Shown one piece after another: positions 11,866 through 22,238 of a stretch of 64,000 nt of DNA. The translations under genes were made by a program, and so were the position numbers. The DNA is from Conus ventricosus (taxonomy: Eukaryota > Mollusca > Gastropoda > Neogastropoda > Conidae). Positions within the stretch are counted from its first letter, which is position 1; each line of letters opens with the position of its first letter. The stretch is taken from contig CM031609.1 of assembly GCA_018398815.1 (NCBI GenBank), positions 35,087,472-35,151,471 of the forward strand. Direction: 5' to 3'. Under the pieces are notes generated by a model that saw only the letters and a list, made by a program, of their open reading frames with translations, was not told where the DNA came from and did not search any database.

Positions 11866-12232
11866 AAGAGAAGGATGGAACGAAAGAGACAGATGAAGAA
11901 CTCCTGGTATACTGTCGTAGGTTGGGGGACGTGAGTGAGGGAATGAAGGAGACAGATGAAGAACTCCTGGTATACTGTCGTAGGTTGGGGGACGTGAGTG
12001 AGGGAATGAAGGAGACAGATGAAGAACTCCTGGTATACTGTCGTAGGTTGGGGGACGTGAGTGAGGGAATGAAGGAGACAGATGAAGAACTCCTGGTATA
12101 CTGTCGTAGGTTGGGGGACGTGAGTGAGGGAATGAAGGAGACAGATGAAGTCCTGTTACACTATCACAGATTGGGGTCAATGAAGAACGGAATGAGGAAA
12201 CAGACGAAGAAGTTTTACAGGTTGGAGTAAAT
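11866..12232. repeat. 63-bp minisatellite, open in both orientations
   Basis: About six head-to-tail units of 63 bases: four nearly identical ones from 11,876 to about 12,127, with diverged units before and after. Because 63 is 21 codons, no unit introduces a stop. The plus strand reads KETDEELLVYCRRLGDVSEGM repeatedly and the minus strand a Ser/Pro-rich 21-mer. It sits inside the receptor intron with no start or splice context, so I treat it as a non-coding minisatellite. Confidence 0.85.
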
Positions 12233-12836
12233 GAAAGAGGCAGATAAAGAGCTCAATGCAAACCATAACAGACTAGAGAAACGCCTTTGAAAGCGGAATA
12301 ATGTAGTTTAAACACGAGGATGAGGACCGAGTTAACAGCCCACTAAATACGTGGCCCAACAAATTGCAATGCAGAAGCAGTACGTTTCAGTCCCCCAGTT
12401 CTTCTTCAGTAAATAAAAGGGGACAGATAAGAAACCTGAGGGCCTGAGAATCTGGATGGTAGACCACTCAAGGGATCTGATTTAGGAAAAGAAGCTGATA
12501 TCCGGCAAACCGCCTGCAGGTTGTTCAGATGGCAGATTTTTCGAACCTACATCAATAACCAGAAGTTAGGGTTGCGCTAAAAAAAATTACAAGCGTAAAT
12601 AGCTATGTAGGAGTACTCGATAACCACGCATTCGCCGCTCTGATTACGTGTTGACTGCTCACGAAACTGCCGTGAACATCAAAGTTAATTCCATGGCAGG
12701 GTCAGGAATAAGTACAGATGGCTCACCACTGTTAAATGGAAGTCAATAACTGAAAGAAGTGAAATACGTATAGGCACAGAAGATGTACAGCGCCAGACAC
12801 ACACAAGATCATAGGGGGTGAGAGGGTAGCGGCGAC

Positions 12837-12838
<2 letters not shown>

Positions 12839-12874
<36 letters not shown>

Positions 12875-12973
12875 AGATGACCGGAAAAGAGATAGCACGG
12901 CGGGAATTAAACAAACATAAAGGGGAAAGAGAAACCGAGATACAAAGACAGAAACACACACACACACACACAC

Positions 12974-13004
<31 letters not shown>
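12839..13004. repeat. (GA)n, (CA)n, (GA)n microsatellite cluster
   Basis: GA repeat at 12,839-12,872, CA repeat at 12,955-12,977 and GA repeat at 12,980-13,004. Confidence 0.9.
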
Positions 13005-13313
13005 ACTGAGATACTGAAAGAGAGCCAGACAGACAGGCGGAGAGATGGTCTAGGTACACTGTATCTTGTACACTGAGAGTGTTTGCATGATCTTATCTTA
13101 AAAAGCCTCGAATGATATACTATATCTGGCCAAACACTAGCTAATTGATACGAGCTGTTTGGACATGCCAAACGCCCCTCAGCTGCACTTCAGTTGGACA
13201 AACTGGGTGGTGAAAAAATGAGGCTTGTTGTCAATATTACGGATGGTGCATTTTCAGATAACACCTAGGAAAATGTCATGTAAACTGAGATTTTCATCTA
13301 AATGGTCATGCAT

Positions 13314-13332
13314 GGGGGGGGGGGGGGGGGGG
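13314..13332. repeat. Poly-G run
   Basis: About 19 consecutive G. The true length is uncertain in any sequencing technology. Confidence 0.8.
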
Positions 13333-13506
13333 TACCTCTATCTAGATCACAAGGAGTCATGAACAGCAATGGTAAGTGTCAATTAGCTTGACTGACTGTA
13401 GTTAAGCCCACAACAACATATACAGACAGATATCTAAAACAAAAGATATTATATATATATATATATATATATCGTTTCGTGTGAAGTGCCAAACAGATTT
13501 AAGTCA

Positions 13507-14189
13507 TAAACAGTAAACAAGTAAAGTACCTGTTGCTCCCATAAGAAAACCTAACACACAGTAACTTTTATTCAAGATTGACACAGCCTTTTAATCTGGA
13601 TTAAAGTCAGACAAATACTAAGAATCTAATAATGGTGGAAAACACAAGCGCAGGCCAACAACTCCTATGTCATCATAGTAATGACTTTGCAAAGATTTGG
13701 ACTTCAGATGAAGAAAATGAGAACATGAAACTAAGAAAATATAATATGAAAACTCTTCGCTAGCTGCATGAGGAAACCATTGTTGTCCCTTTCTAAGGCA
13801 GATCTATTCATATTGCCTGCTCCTAGGTCTTTCGTCCGCTGGATCGGAACTCATCGGGGAGACACGGCTGGGTGTGTTTGTGCTCCTGGCGTCAAATAGA
13901 GACACACCACAGTCCATAATACCGTGGTGTTCTCACTACCAAGGGTTCAAAAAAGAATCCAACAGCAACACTAACGCAGCCAGCGAAGGGTATAATGAAA
14001 CAAAACGAAAGTGTGGGGAGGAAAAAAAGTTGCTTAAAAAGTAAAGACATTGTGCAAACAGTATAAAATGTAGGGGACAATCTTTGAACCCACGCTTGAG
14101 GATCCACCCAAGGATGCAAGGGAGATCAAAAGACAAACACAAAGGCGGACAAAAACAAATACAAATAACCTTGATTTAATTGAAACGAA
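13507..14189 (-). mobile_element. Short TIR element with hammerhead-like motif, copy 1
   Basis: A non-coding element in minus orientation. Its outer end at 13,507-13,562 (AAACAGTAAACAAGTA...) is the same sequence as both ends of copy 2. The internal hammerhead-like motif lies at 13,775-13,876 on the minus strand: CCGATGA, a stem pairing TTCCG with CGGA, then CGAAA. The body continues to about 14,130 and matches 19,620-19,990 on the opposite strand. The flank ending AGATTTAAGTCAT before 13,507 reappears at about 14,740-14,752 after copy 2, suggesting that the pair inserted as a block and duplicated its target. No transposase is encoded. Confidence 0.65.
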
Positions 14190-14739
14190 ATTGAAAATGA
14201 GATGAGGCAGGGAATAGTAAACAATAAACAGTAAACAAGTACGGTAACTTTTGCTCCCATAAGAAAACCTAACACAGAGCACAGACACAACCAGCCGTGT
14301 CTCTTTGACGAGTTCCGGTCCAGCGGACGAAAGGCCTAAGAGCAGACAATATGAATAGATCTACCTTCGAAAGGGATAACGATGGCTCCATCATGCAGCT
14401 AGCGAAGAGTTTTCATATCTATCATATGTTTTCTTAATGTCATGTTCTCATTTGTTTCATCTTCCTCCCCCTCCCCCCCTCCCCCCCACACACACACTTA
14501 AGTCCAAATCTTTGCCAAGCCATTACTATGATGACAGAGGAGTTGTTGGCCTGCGCTTGCTTTTTCCCCCACTATTAAATTGTTCGTCTTTGTATTTGTC
14601 TGACTTTATTCAAGTTTAAAAGGCTGTGTCAGACTTGAATAAAAGTTACTGTGTGTTAGGTTTTCTTATGGGAGCAACAGTTACCGTACTTGTTTACTGT
14701 TTATTGTTTACTGTTCCCTGCCTCGTCTCATTTTCAATT
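14190..14739 (+). mobile_element. Short TIR element with hammerhead-like motif, copy 2
   Basis: About 550 bp with terminal inverted repeats of about 85 bp. The left TIR is 14,190-14,275 and the right TIR 14,650-14,739, with a handful of mismatches (shared blocks include GAGGCAGGGAA, AAACAGTAAACAAGTACGGTAAC, and TGCTCCCATAAGAAAACC in one orientation). Between them is the hammerhead-like motif at 14,291-14,385. The element is non-coding and non-autonomous. It resembles a MITE by its TIRs, but ribozyme-bearing short retroelements are the alternative. Confidence 0.65.
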
Positions 14740-15045
14740 AGATTTAAGTCATATCACAGAAAAAACACGACAATAATGTACATTAAGGACACAATCCTCT
14801 TTTCCTTGTTTGTTTATCAAGGGTCTGAAAGAGTAAAGTGATCCCTTGTCTTTTACAGAAAAATACACACAGACAAATATCTAAAAAAAAAAATTCGTTT
14901 CGTGTGAAGTGCCAAACAGATTTAAGTCATATCAGAAATATAATACACGACAACGATGTACATTAAGGACACAATCCTCTTTTCTTTTCTTGTTTATCAA
15001 GGGGCTGAAAGAGTAAAATGATACCTTGTCTTTTATAGAAAAAAA
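14736..15045. repeat. Direct duplication of about 150 bp
   Basis: 14,740-14,875 and 14,918-15,045 share AGATTTAAGTCATATCA, ACGACAA(T/C)...ATGTACATTAAGGACACAATCC and GCTGAAAGAGTAAA in the same order with minor differences. A third partial copy of the start is at 13,473-13,506. Confidence 0.75.
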
Positions 15046-15326
15046 AACCTCCCTTACATGACTTTAAAGTGAAAGGACAAAAAATACAAAGACAATACTT
15101 TAAATTTGTTTAAATCTTTTAATACCTGTGAAACTCTTTCCTAAGAATTAGCAGCTTTCAAGTTTGTTAACAGGGCTAGGTTCAGTTATTTTCTAAAAAT
15201 CATGCTATAATTAATACATGTTTTCATATTATATACAAAGTGTGATTTTAGTCGACAATTATGTTTGTTAAGGTTAAAATGTTATTGAAATATGCTTGAG
15301 ACCTGGTCTTGCTCTCTTCCCTTCAG

Positions 15327-16094
15327 TGTGTGGATATGGAGAAAAAATGTGATGGGTTCAAAGACTGCGTAACATCGAAAGACGAGACTGATTGCACATT
15401 TCTAGGATATGTATTTTATGAAATACATCCCCCGGCTAGGATCGACTTTGACATACCTGGAACGTTTACCATCACATCTCTACCAGTAAACAAAACACAA
15501 TGCCCAGATACTCATTTTCAGTGTCATAATGATGGCTATTGTCTCCCTGTCTATGTCAGATGTAACGACATGATCGACTGTCCGGGTCACGAGGATGAAA
15601 CTGACTGTGAGAATTACAAGACGTGCCCAGGGTTTTATCGATGTCGCGAAAGTCGGAAAACAATCTGTGTGCACGTAAATCACCTGTGTGATGGTCTGTC
15701 ACAATGCCCACAGCTTGATGATGAAATGACGTGCAACATTACTTGTCCTGCGTCTTGTCTTTGTTATGGTTTTTCCTTTTTCTGCAACCGCTCGTTTCTC
15801 ATCAGCTCTTACCCACAGCTACGCTTCCTTGAAGCTTCAGGCACTCAAGTACAGACGAATGATGTCATTCATAACTTCATGCTGATACACCTGGGCGTAC
15901 AGGCGTGTGGGTGGAGGAGCTTAACAGATATCGTTTTACCAAATCTTCACAGTTTGGATCTGAGTCAGAATCTATTTGACTCTATTGACTTAAGCCACTT
16001 CAATGGAATGCCACAACTTCGGAAATTGAATCTGGCTGGTAATCCAATGTCCAGAAATTTTCTTGTTCAAAACAGAATATACTGCTGTCACTAT
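15327..16094 (+). CDS. GRL101-like receptor, exon part 1: LDLa repeats, LRR cap and first LRRs
   Basis: Acceptor CTTCCCTTCAG ends at 15,326. The exon opens with CVDMEKKCDGFKDCVTSKDETDC, completing the LDLa begun at 10,645 in phase 0. A short linker (IHPPARIDFD) follows, then LDLa CPDTHFQC...CNDMIDC..HEDETDC (about 15,501-15,608), a third LDLa CRESRKTICV...CDGLSQCPQLDDEMTC, an LRR N-terminal cap (CPASCLCYGFSFFC) and leucine-rich repeats including LHSLDLSQNLFDSIDL and LRKLNLAGNPMS. This frame stops at 16,095-16,097, in the middle of an LRR. The protein continues one frame away with no splice signal between, so one base appears lost near 16,050-16,090. That is either a sequence error or a real inactivating mutation. 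Confidence 0.85.
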
Positions 16095-17350
16095 TGATCT
16101 TCAATATATCCTATATCCAAGCAAATTCTCTTAACTTGAGCACGTTGTCAACATTTATGCCGAACTTACAAAGCATGGACTTGTCATGGAGTAAAGTAAT
16201 GGTACTGCAGGAACAAGGCTTGTTTCAAAATATGAAGTATTTGAATTTACGTGGTTGTCCATTGACTCATTTTGCTCCAAACTTTATGAAACGCATGACA
16301 AATCTTGAGTATGTTTTTGCAGATATCAAATTGTGTTGTTCCGCTTTTTTGCCAATTCGTTTTAGAGGCCAGTGCTCTGCCCCATCTGATGAAATCTCAT
16401 CATGTGATGACTTGTTGAAATCTGTTGGTTACCGTTTCGTTCTTGTTGTATTGGCTGTGCTTGCGGTACTGGGAAACGCTGGTGTTTTCATCTATCGTGT
16501 GTCTGAGAGTTCTGAGAATGGTTTTGCAGTTTTTGTTCTTCATTTGTGCGTTTCTGACTGTTTAATGGGCGTGTTTTTAGTTTTCATAGGTGTGGCAGAC
16601 AGGGTTTATGCTGGTAGTTACATCTGGAATGAAGTAAAATGGAAAATGTCGTCAGCGTGTACTATTGCAGGCTTTTCATCCTTGTTATCATCTGAAGTAT
16701 CAGCATTCCTAATCTGTTTGATCACTTTGGATCGTTTCCTTGTGCTCCGTTTTCCTTTCAGTCAGATCCGGTTTGGAGTCAGGTCAGCTCACATAAGTTG
16801 TCTCGCCATGTGGGGACTGGGAATGACGCTTGCAATGGTGCCTCTGCTCCCCGTATCATCACACTGGGAATTCTATCACCAGACAGGTATCTGCATTCCA
16901 CTACCTATCACCGGATCTGACTTTCCTGGTCACATTTACTCTTTCAGCATCACGATCGTCTGCAACCTAATGCTGTTCCTCACAGTTGGTGTGGGTCAGT
17001 TTATTATTTACTGGTCTGTGAGGAGTGACGCTATGTCTAATCAGTTAACAAAAACCAAAGAGGTAGGCACCGAGACAGCACAGTCCAAAGAAGCAACTCT
17101 CGCTAGGCGACTTCTATCTGTTGCTGTTTCTGATTTTTTGTGCTGGTTTTCTATTGGTCTATGTGGCGTCCTAGCTGCCGGTGGTATCGCAATTCCAGGG
17201 GAGGTCAACGCCGGGACAGCAATTTTCCTGTTGCCCCTCAATTCAGCACTTAATCCGTTCCTTTACACGTCGAACATAATACTAGAAAAACGACGCAAAG
17301 CTCAAGCCCTCCGATTTCAGAAACTGTTACGTACACAGCAAAAGAAGTAG
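16082..17350 (+). CDS. GRL101-like receptor, exon part 2: remaining LRRs and rhodopsin-like 7TM domain
   Basis: Continues the receptor after the frameshift (stop TAG at 17,348-17,350). Counting from 16,094, residues 1-75 finish the LRRs (LQSMDLSWSK, MKYLNLRGCPL). Residues about 80-104 are the Cys-rich hinge (CCSAF...CSAPSDEISSCDDLL) characteristic of leucine-rich-repeat GPCRs. Seven hydrophobic helices follow: TM1 about 114-135 with GN; TM2 147-168 with SDCLMG; TM3 187-212 ending LDRF (the DRY equivalent); TM4 234-255; TM5 283-306; TM6 340-362; TM7 373-394 with NPFLY. Cys189 and Cys267 can form the loop disulfide. The tail is short and basic. The family couples extracellular ligand binding to G proteins. 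The closest described relative by layout is Lymnaea GRL101; the ligand is unknown. Confidence 0.9.
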   Translation: MLSLLIFNISYIQANSLNLSTLSTFMPNLQSMDLSWSKVMVLQEQGLFQNMKYLNLRGCPLTHFAPNFMKRMTNLEYVFADIKLCCSAFLPIRFRGQCSAPSDEISSCDDLLKSVGYRFVLVVLAVLAVLGNAGVFIYRVSESSENGFAVFVLHLCVSDCLMGVFLVFIGVADRVYAGSYIWNEVKWKMSSACTIAGFSSLLSSEVSAFLICLITLDRFLVLRFPFSQIRFGVRSAHISCLAMWGLGMTLAMVPLLPVSSHWEFYHQTGICIPLPITGSDFPGHIYSFSITIVCNLMLFLTVGVGQFIIYWSVRSDAMSNQLTKTKEVGTETAQSKEATLARRLLSVAVSDFLCWFSIGLCGVLAAGGIAIPGEVNAGTAIFLLPLNSALNPFLYTSNIILEKRRKAQALRFQKLLRTQQKK

Positions 17351-18936
17351 CACTTGATGCTTATTTAAACAAAGAAAAACTGGTTTAAAATTAACATTAT
17401 GCATCACGTACACAGTGTGTTTGGTAAACAATTGATGAAATGCACTGATATCTGACGCTAACGTTATAATTATTCCTGTCTTTCTGTCTATCACCGATTT
17501 TTTCTCAGTGATGCATTTCTGTATGTTTACTGTCAAAGGTGACTTATGCAGCACATTTAATACAGCATTGTCTGCTTTATATTAAATTTCATTCTTATGG
17601 CTATCACATGCACATTATTATGTATATTTACTCAACCCTGGTTTAACATAGAAAACCGAAACACGTATTATTTGACTCATAATACTTTCAGACTGACAGT
17701 TCCGAAACGTGGTTTTAAAGAATCAAACAAAAGCAACAGCTTTCCTTTCTTTTAAGAAAAATTATGTAAACGATTATCGTCCTGAGCTTGAAACATATGA
17801 GGGGGTTGGTTTGGTGTATTCCAGGCGAGATCCTACTGTTAATAACTTTATTATAGGTAAATCGTTTAACCTAGAATGCGGAATAAAACATGCTATGATT
17901 TATGACATGGGCGCTGCAATAATAAGAACAGATGAGAAAATGCGCATTATCCTTCTTGGAACACCATTCTGTGATCAAAAGAGAAAGGGAGGTACGGCAA
18001 GTATTAGGAATGATTTTTCTTACACTTGTTGTTTGTTTGTCGTACCCATAATGTCATTTGCACTGTTCAGTCACACTTTTATGAAAAATTGCAATCCTGT
18101 GTGTTGACTGCATGGTAGTCATACTAATTCCAGTTCATTTTTCACCTACTACCTGATTCTTTTATCCACCGGTCTGCTAATTTTTGTTGTTGTTGCTTTG
18201 AAGATAAATGTCCATGTTTCAGGATAACTGTCCCATGCCAGGTCCCATTCTTTTCCTTATCCTCACCATTGTCGTTGTCCATTAAGATAGAAACAAAGGT
18301 TTAGAGAGCTTTCAGCAAAAAACGGAAGGAGAAAGATCCACAAATGCCGAAAAACGGTACAAGAGTATAGTGAAAGTAAAGAATAAAAGAGGTAGAGTCA
18401 AATCGAAAGACAGAGAAGAAAGTTACCAGCACAGAGTCGCCAGAAGACGACGGAGCTATCTGTAACAAAAGGGTCTCCGTTATCTCCACAGGGGCATTTA
18501 GACGGCCATTAACATCATGATAACATAATGCACAGGATCGATTTGCGTTCCTATTTCAGTCTGTAGTCGCACGTAACGTTTTCAATAGGAATTTAGTTAG
18601 AAAAAGAATATTCACGCACAGTTTTAATTTTCATGCATTATACTCTTCACCGGGGGCAGCCCGCAATGCCACGGGGCCTCTTCACCTTACGGAAGACAAC
18701 TGTCGGTGAGTGGATATTTCCGTACTATCCTACAAAGAAGTGAAGACTTGATGCCAAATAATATGATGTTAAAGATAATGTCAATGTGTACTTTGTAATC
18801 CGATCTAGAGACGTCTTACTATTCAGTAATCCACAAATTATTTTCATTCAGACATATTTAATTCATAATAGCCATCAGTGTTGATGACCGGATGGCACAA
18901 AAAGTTGTATATCTAATGCAGTCACTTAGCATGTTT

Positions 18937-18938
<2 letters not shown>
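17351..18938. other. 3' flank of receptor and intergenic DNA
   Basis: AT-rich, with no canonical AATAAA close to the stop codon; AATACA at about 17,560 is the nearest variant. An open stretch at 17,709-18,107 begins with a plausible ATG but matches nothing I recognise and ends in a hydrophobic segment. I do not call it a gene. Confidence 0.5.

Positions 18939-18994
<56 letters not shown>
18939..18994. repeat. (CA)n microsatellite
   Basis: About 28 uninterrupted CA units. Confidence 0.95.
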
Positions 18995-18996
<2 letters not shown>

Positions 18997-19599
18997 CCGT
19001 CCCTGTTCAGGACATTCATTCCCTCCAGCACAACAAACGCACGTTAGACTTTTTGTTATGGTGGAGAAAACACCTTCCCAGTGATTTCCAACATTCATTT
19101 TTGTATACCCAAGTGTGAAGAGTTTTGAAAACATATGATTGCCTATCAGTACGTCATATCAGCTTCCCTCTAAGCAGCTTACTCCTTTGTTAATGTACTG
19201 TTTCACAAAATAAATCTTTTCCAAATCAGCACTTTATGATTGCAAAGACACTAGGTCAACACAGAATTTAAAAGAAGTTTTAGAGTTTCCCTAGTTGAAA
19301 ATGATATTTGTAGGCAATATGGATTTGACTTTGAAAAAGATTTATTTTCTGGTCCATATTTTTCAACACCGTCAGGAAGAGGAAAGCTGAATGTTGGGAT
19401 AGTTTTGCATCAGTGGTGAGTTCTTTAGAAAGTTCGGACCCTGGCTAATTTTAATGAAAAATGAACGCTTTACTTTCTGGTAGAGCACTGTTTCTAATAC
19501 TTCAATGGGCTTTTCCTATGTGTTTTCTCTGGTTTATACATATACATATTATTATACAATTCTTAGCCACTGACAATGCTTGGGTTATTGAACAGCAGA

Positions 19600-20150
19600 G
19601 CTGACCACACAGACTGTTCCATATCTTTTTATCTCCCTTGCATCCTTGAGTGGATCCTCAAGCATAGGCTCAAAGATTGTCCCCTACTTTTGATACTGTT
19701 TGCATAATGCTTCTGGTTTTTCAGCAACTTTTTTCCTCTCCCCACACTTTTGTTTTGTTCCATTTATTACCCTTCGCTGGCTGCTTTGGGGTGCTGTTGG
19801 ATTTTGTTTTGAACCCTCGGTGGTGAGAACACCACAGAATTTTGGACTGTGGGGTATCTCTATTTGACACCAAGAGCACAGACGAAATCAGCCGTGTCTC
19901 CCCGATGAGTCCGATCCAGCGAACAAAAGGCCTAGGAGCAGGCAATACAAATAGATCTACCTTCGAGAGGGCTTACGATGTTTCCTCAGACAGCTAGCGA
20001 AGGGTTTCTCATATTTTTTATATAGTTCCCCCAATATTCTTGATCTTCAATTTTCTATTGGCTAAAAGTTCAAATCTTTGCCAAGTCATTACTACAATGA
20101 CTGAAGAATTGTTCGCCTGCACTTGTTTTCCCCCTACTTTATTGTTCAGC
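19600..20150 (+). mobile_element. Short element with hammerhead-like motif, copy 3 (ends eroded)
   Basis: Matches copy 1 (reverse strand) over GGATCCTCAAGC...AGATTGTCCCCTAC, TTTTTTCCTCTCCCCACAC, GGTGAGAACACCAC, the motif at 19,888-19,982, AGCTAGCGAAG and the CAAATCTTTGCCAAGTCATTACTA tail. The terminal inverted repeats seen in copy 2 are not recognisable. The motif here has CCGATGA but CAAAA in place of CGAAA, so it is probably inactive. Confidence 0.6.
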
Positions 20151-20848
20151 TATATGTATATATACAGATTAACTGTATGTTGAAACGTGATCGAAAACGT
20201 ATGACGGATAACGTTACAGGAGCCCAAATTAATTTCGATAACATAAATGATTTTTAAAATCACCTGTAGCTTAAGGATCTGATTGTTTTCATACTCTTCT
20301 CGTGAAGAAATCTTCAACATAGTCTGACCAGATGGTATGTTCACATTTTAATCAATCACTGGTTATCAAAATGCCGGAAACTTTGTACTGTTGTGGGTTT
20401 TCACTTCAATCTAAGTGGCGTATTGAGCAAATTGCCAAATTTGCGTCGCTCCTCAACATCATTGTGGTAGTTTTCCTCACGATGAATATGTAAATTTGAT
20501 ACATGACTTAGGATTCTAGTGTATTCAGAGACATCTCTTACATGATTCTTTTTGTCGCTCTAGCATGATAGGTTCGCGAGATAATGGCCATTTACTCATT
20601 CACAATCTACACGCTCCTACTCTTTCTTTTTTTTCATCATATTATATTTTTACTTGGGAATTAATTTAACAAACATATATTAATAAATATAGAATGGATG
20701 AATCCAATTAAATTCCGTCATGACCAGCATTTATAAGAATACAAATTTCAATAACCTGAAACTTGTGAGCAGCCTGTACATGCCTATTTCTAAGGTGCGT
20801 GTGAATAGGTTTGTCTGGATGCTTGCGTGAATTACTTGTACTTTGTGT
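20151..20848. other. No recognisable feature
   Basis: AT-rich unique-looking sequence with stops in all frames. I see nothing coding. Confidence 0.5.
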
Positions 20849-20881
20849 GGTGTGTGTGTGTGTGTGTGTGCGTGTACGCGC

Positions 20882-20915
<34 letters not shown>
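20849..20915. repeat. (GT)n microsatellite with internal GC variants
   Basis: GT repeat interrupted by CGTGTACGCGCGCG. Confidence 0.95.
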
Positions 20916-20919
<4 letters not shown>

Positions 20920-21212
20920 GTCTGGGTGTGAACGGCCACTTCAGGATGGTTGTGTGCCTGGAAGCCAAGTGGCGGTATGACGGATGTCTTTCCCATGTGC
21001 TTACCGAACATCCCTGGCAAGTCGGCAAATCTGAACCTATTAAAGTTATATGTTTGTTCCTCCTCGGCCAGATCAAGTTGGTTTGTTCTTAGGTACTTCT
21101 GTGATTGTCTTTGGAGCCAGGTCCTCTTATTGACCTCTATGGTGAGAGCTTTAGCTTGGAAGCACAACATCCCAGGCTGCTGGACAGAATGGCATGCTTC
21201 CTCCTCCTCCTA

Positions 21213-21290
21213 ACGGGCCCCGGGGTCAAATGGTTAGAATGTTTGCCTGCTTTGTGCTTGGAAATGCTGCAGCACCAAAAACGAATCTCA
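21213..21290 (+). repeat. Possible tRNA-derived SINE remnant
   Basis: TGGTTAGAATGTTTGCCTGC at 21,231-21,250 resembles the D-arm/A-box stretch of tRNA-derived SINE heads, and AACGAATCTC at about 21,280-21,289 sits at the distance of a degraded B box. No flanking duplication or tail is visible, so this is weak. Confidence 0.25.
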
Positions 21291-22205
21291 ACAAATGAAA
21301 ATCTAGAATGTGACTTTGATGTTTCCAGCAATAAAAATAGAGGTACCCCCCACAGACCATTACACTTGGATGATCTCATAATCCTTCAAGACCCTGAAGA
21401 ACGTGGACAAGCCATTATAATGGGAAACGACTTCAGAAAACAAATTTCCCGGATATACTTTAAAATAGGGGTGTAATACCAACGTGAACTAATGAGTGTG
21501 CGACTGGAAAGACCTAACGGTTACCAAAAAGCTTTATACTCATCAATGAAAAACATATATGATGGCAATCACAAAACGCTTGTTCTCATCATGCAATTCA
21601 TACATCCAGAATCCCACAGGTCAAAACAGCTAAGCCCTTTTTTGGGAGTAGACAAACAGCTGAATTTGGAGACCCTATAATACTATTTTGGTGATCTCAA
21701 TAAACGATTCAAACCTTAAGGATTGCGTTGGAAAAAACTGGATGATGTAGTTTCAGCATTTTTGACATCATCTTCAACACATGCAGGATGACAGGATTGC
21801 ACTGACGAATCACTGAGTGTAACGGACAGAATCTTTGGGACTTTACACCATCGCACCAAAACTCACAGCAGGCATACATGTGGAAGAAACTTCTTTCATC
21901 AGTGACTATTTTGTTCTCAAAAGTGACTATGTCCTGTTTTACTCAGTTTACATCAAGCATCAAAGTACCTTTTCAATATGAAAATAATCAGTGAAATATT
22001 GTAAGGTAGCAAAAGAGTAGAAGGTACAAAAGAAACAACGCTAAAACTAAAGAAATCATTCAACACGTTAGTGGAATAGAGACAATGAACAGCTGGGAAG
22101 AAAAAACGCAAGGCCCGGTAGAATGGGCAAAGAGAAAGAAAGCATTCCCACTGATACAGCTTTTGACATGAATCAAAAGACTGAACTGTTCAATATAGTA
22201 CTATT

Positions 22206-22238
<33 letters not shown>

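Larger units (their letters stand above)
10683..15326 (+). other. Receptor intron (4.6 kb) carrying repeats
   Basis: Begins GTTCATGC and ends CTTCCCTTCAG. It holds a short hammerhead-like repeat remnant (11,384), a 63-bp minisatellite (11.87-12.23 kb), GA/CA microsatellites (12.84-13.0 kb), a G19 run (about 13,314), a TA repeat (13,449-13,473), two inverted TIR elements (13.51-14.74 kb) and a 150-bp direct duplication (14.74-15.04 kb). I see no further exon in it. Confidence 0.7.

Noticed and set aside
13840..13860. tRNA B-box-like sequence in the TIR element (GTTCCGATCC on the minus strand)
   Set aside because: No A box at the right distance and no T-stem pairing. The hairpin plus GAAA context fits a hammerhead stem II better.
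17709..18107. A 132-codon ORF downstream of the receptor with fairly normal composition
   Set aside because: No recognisable domain and no splice or promoter context; chance or a decayed element cannot be excluded.
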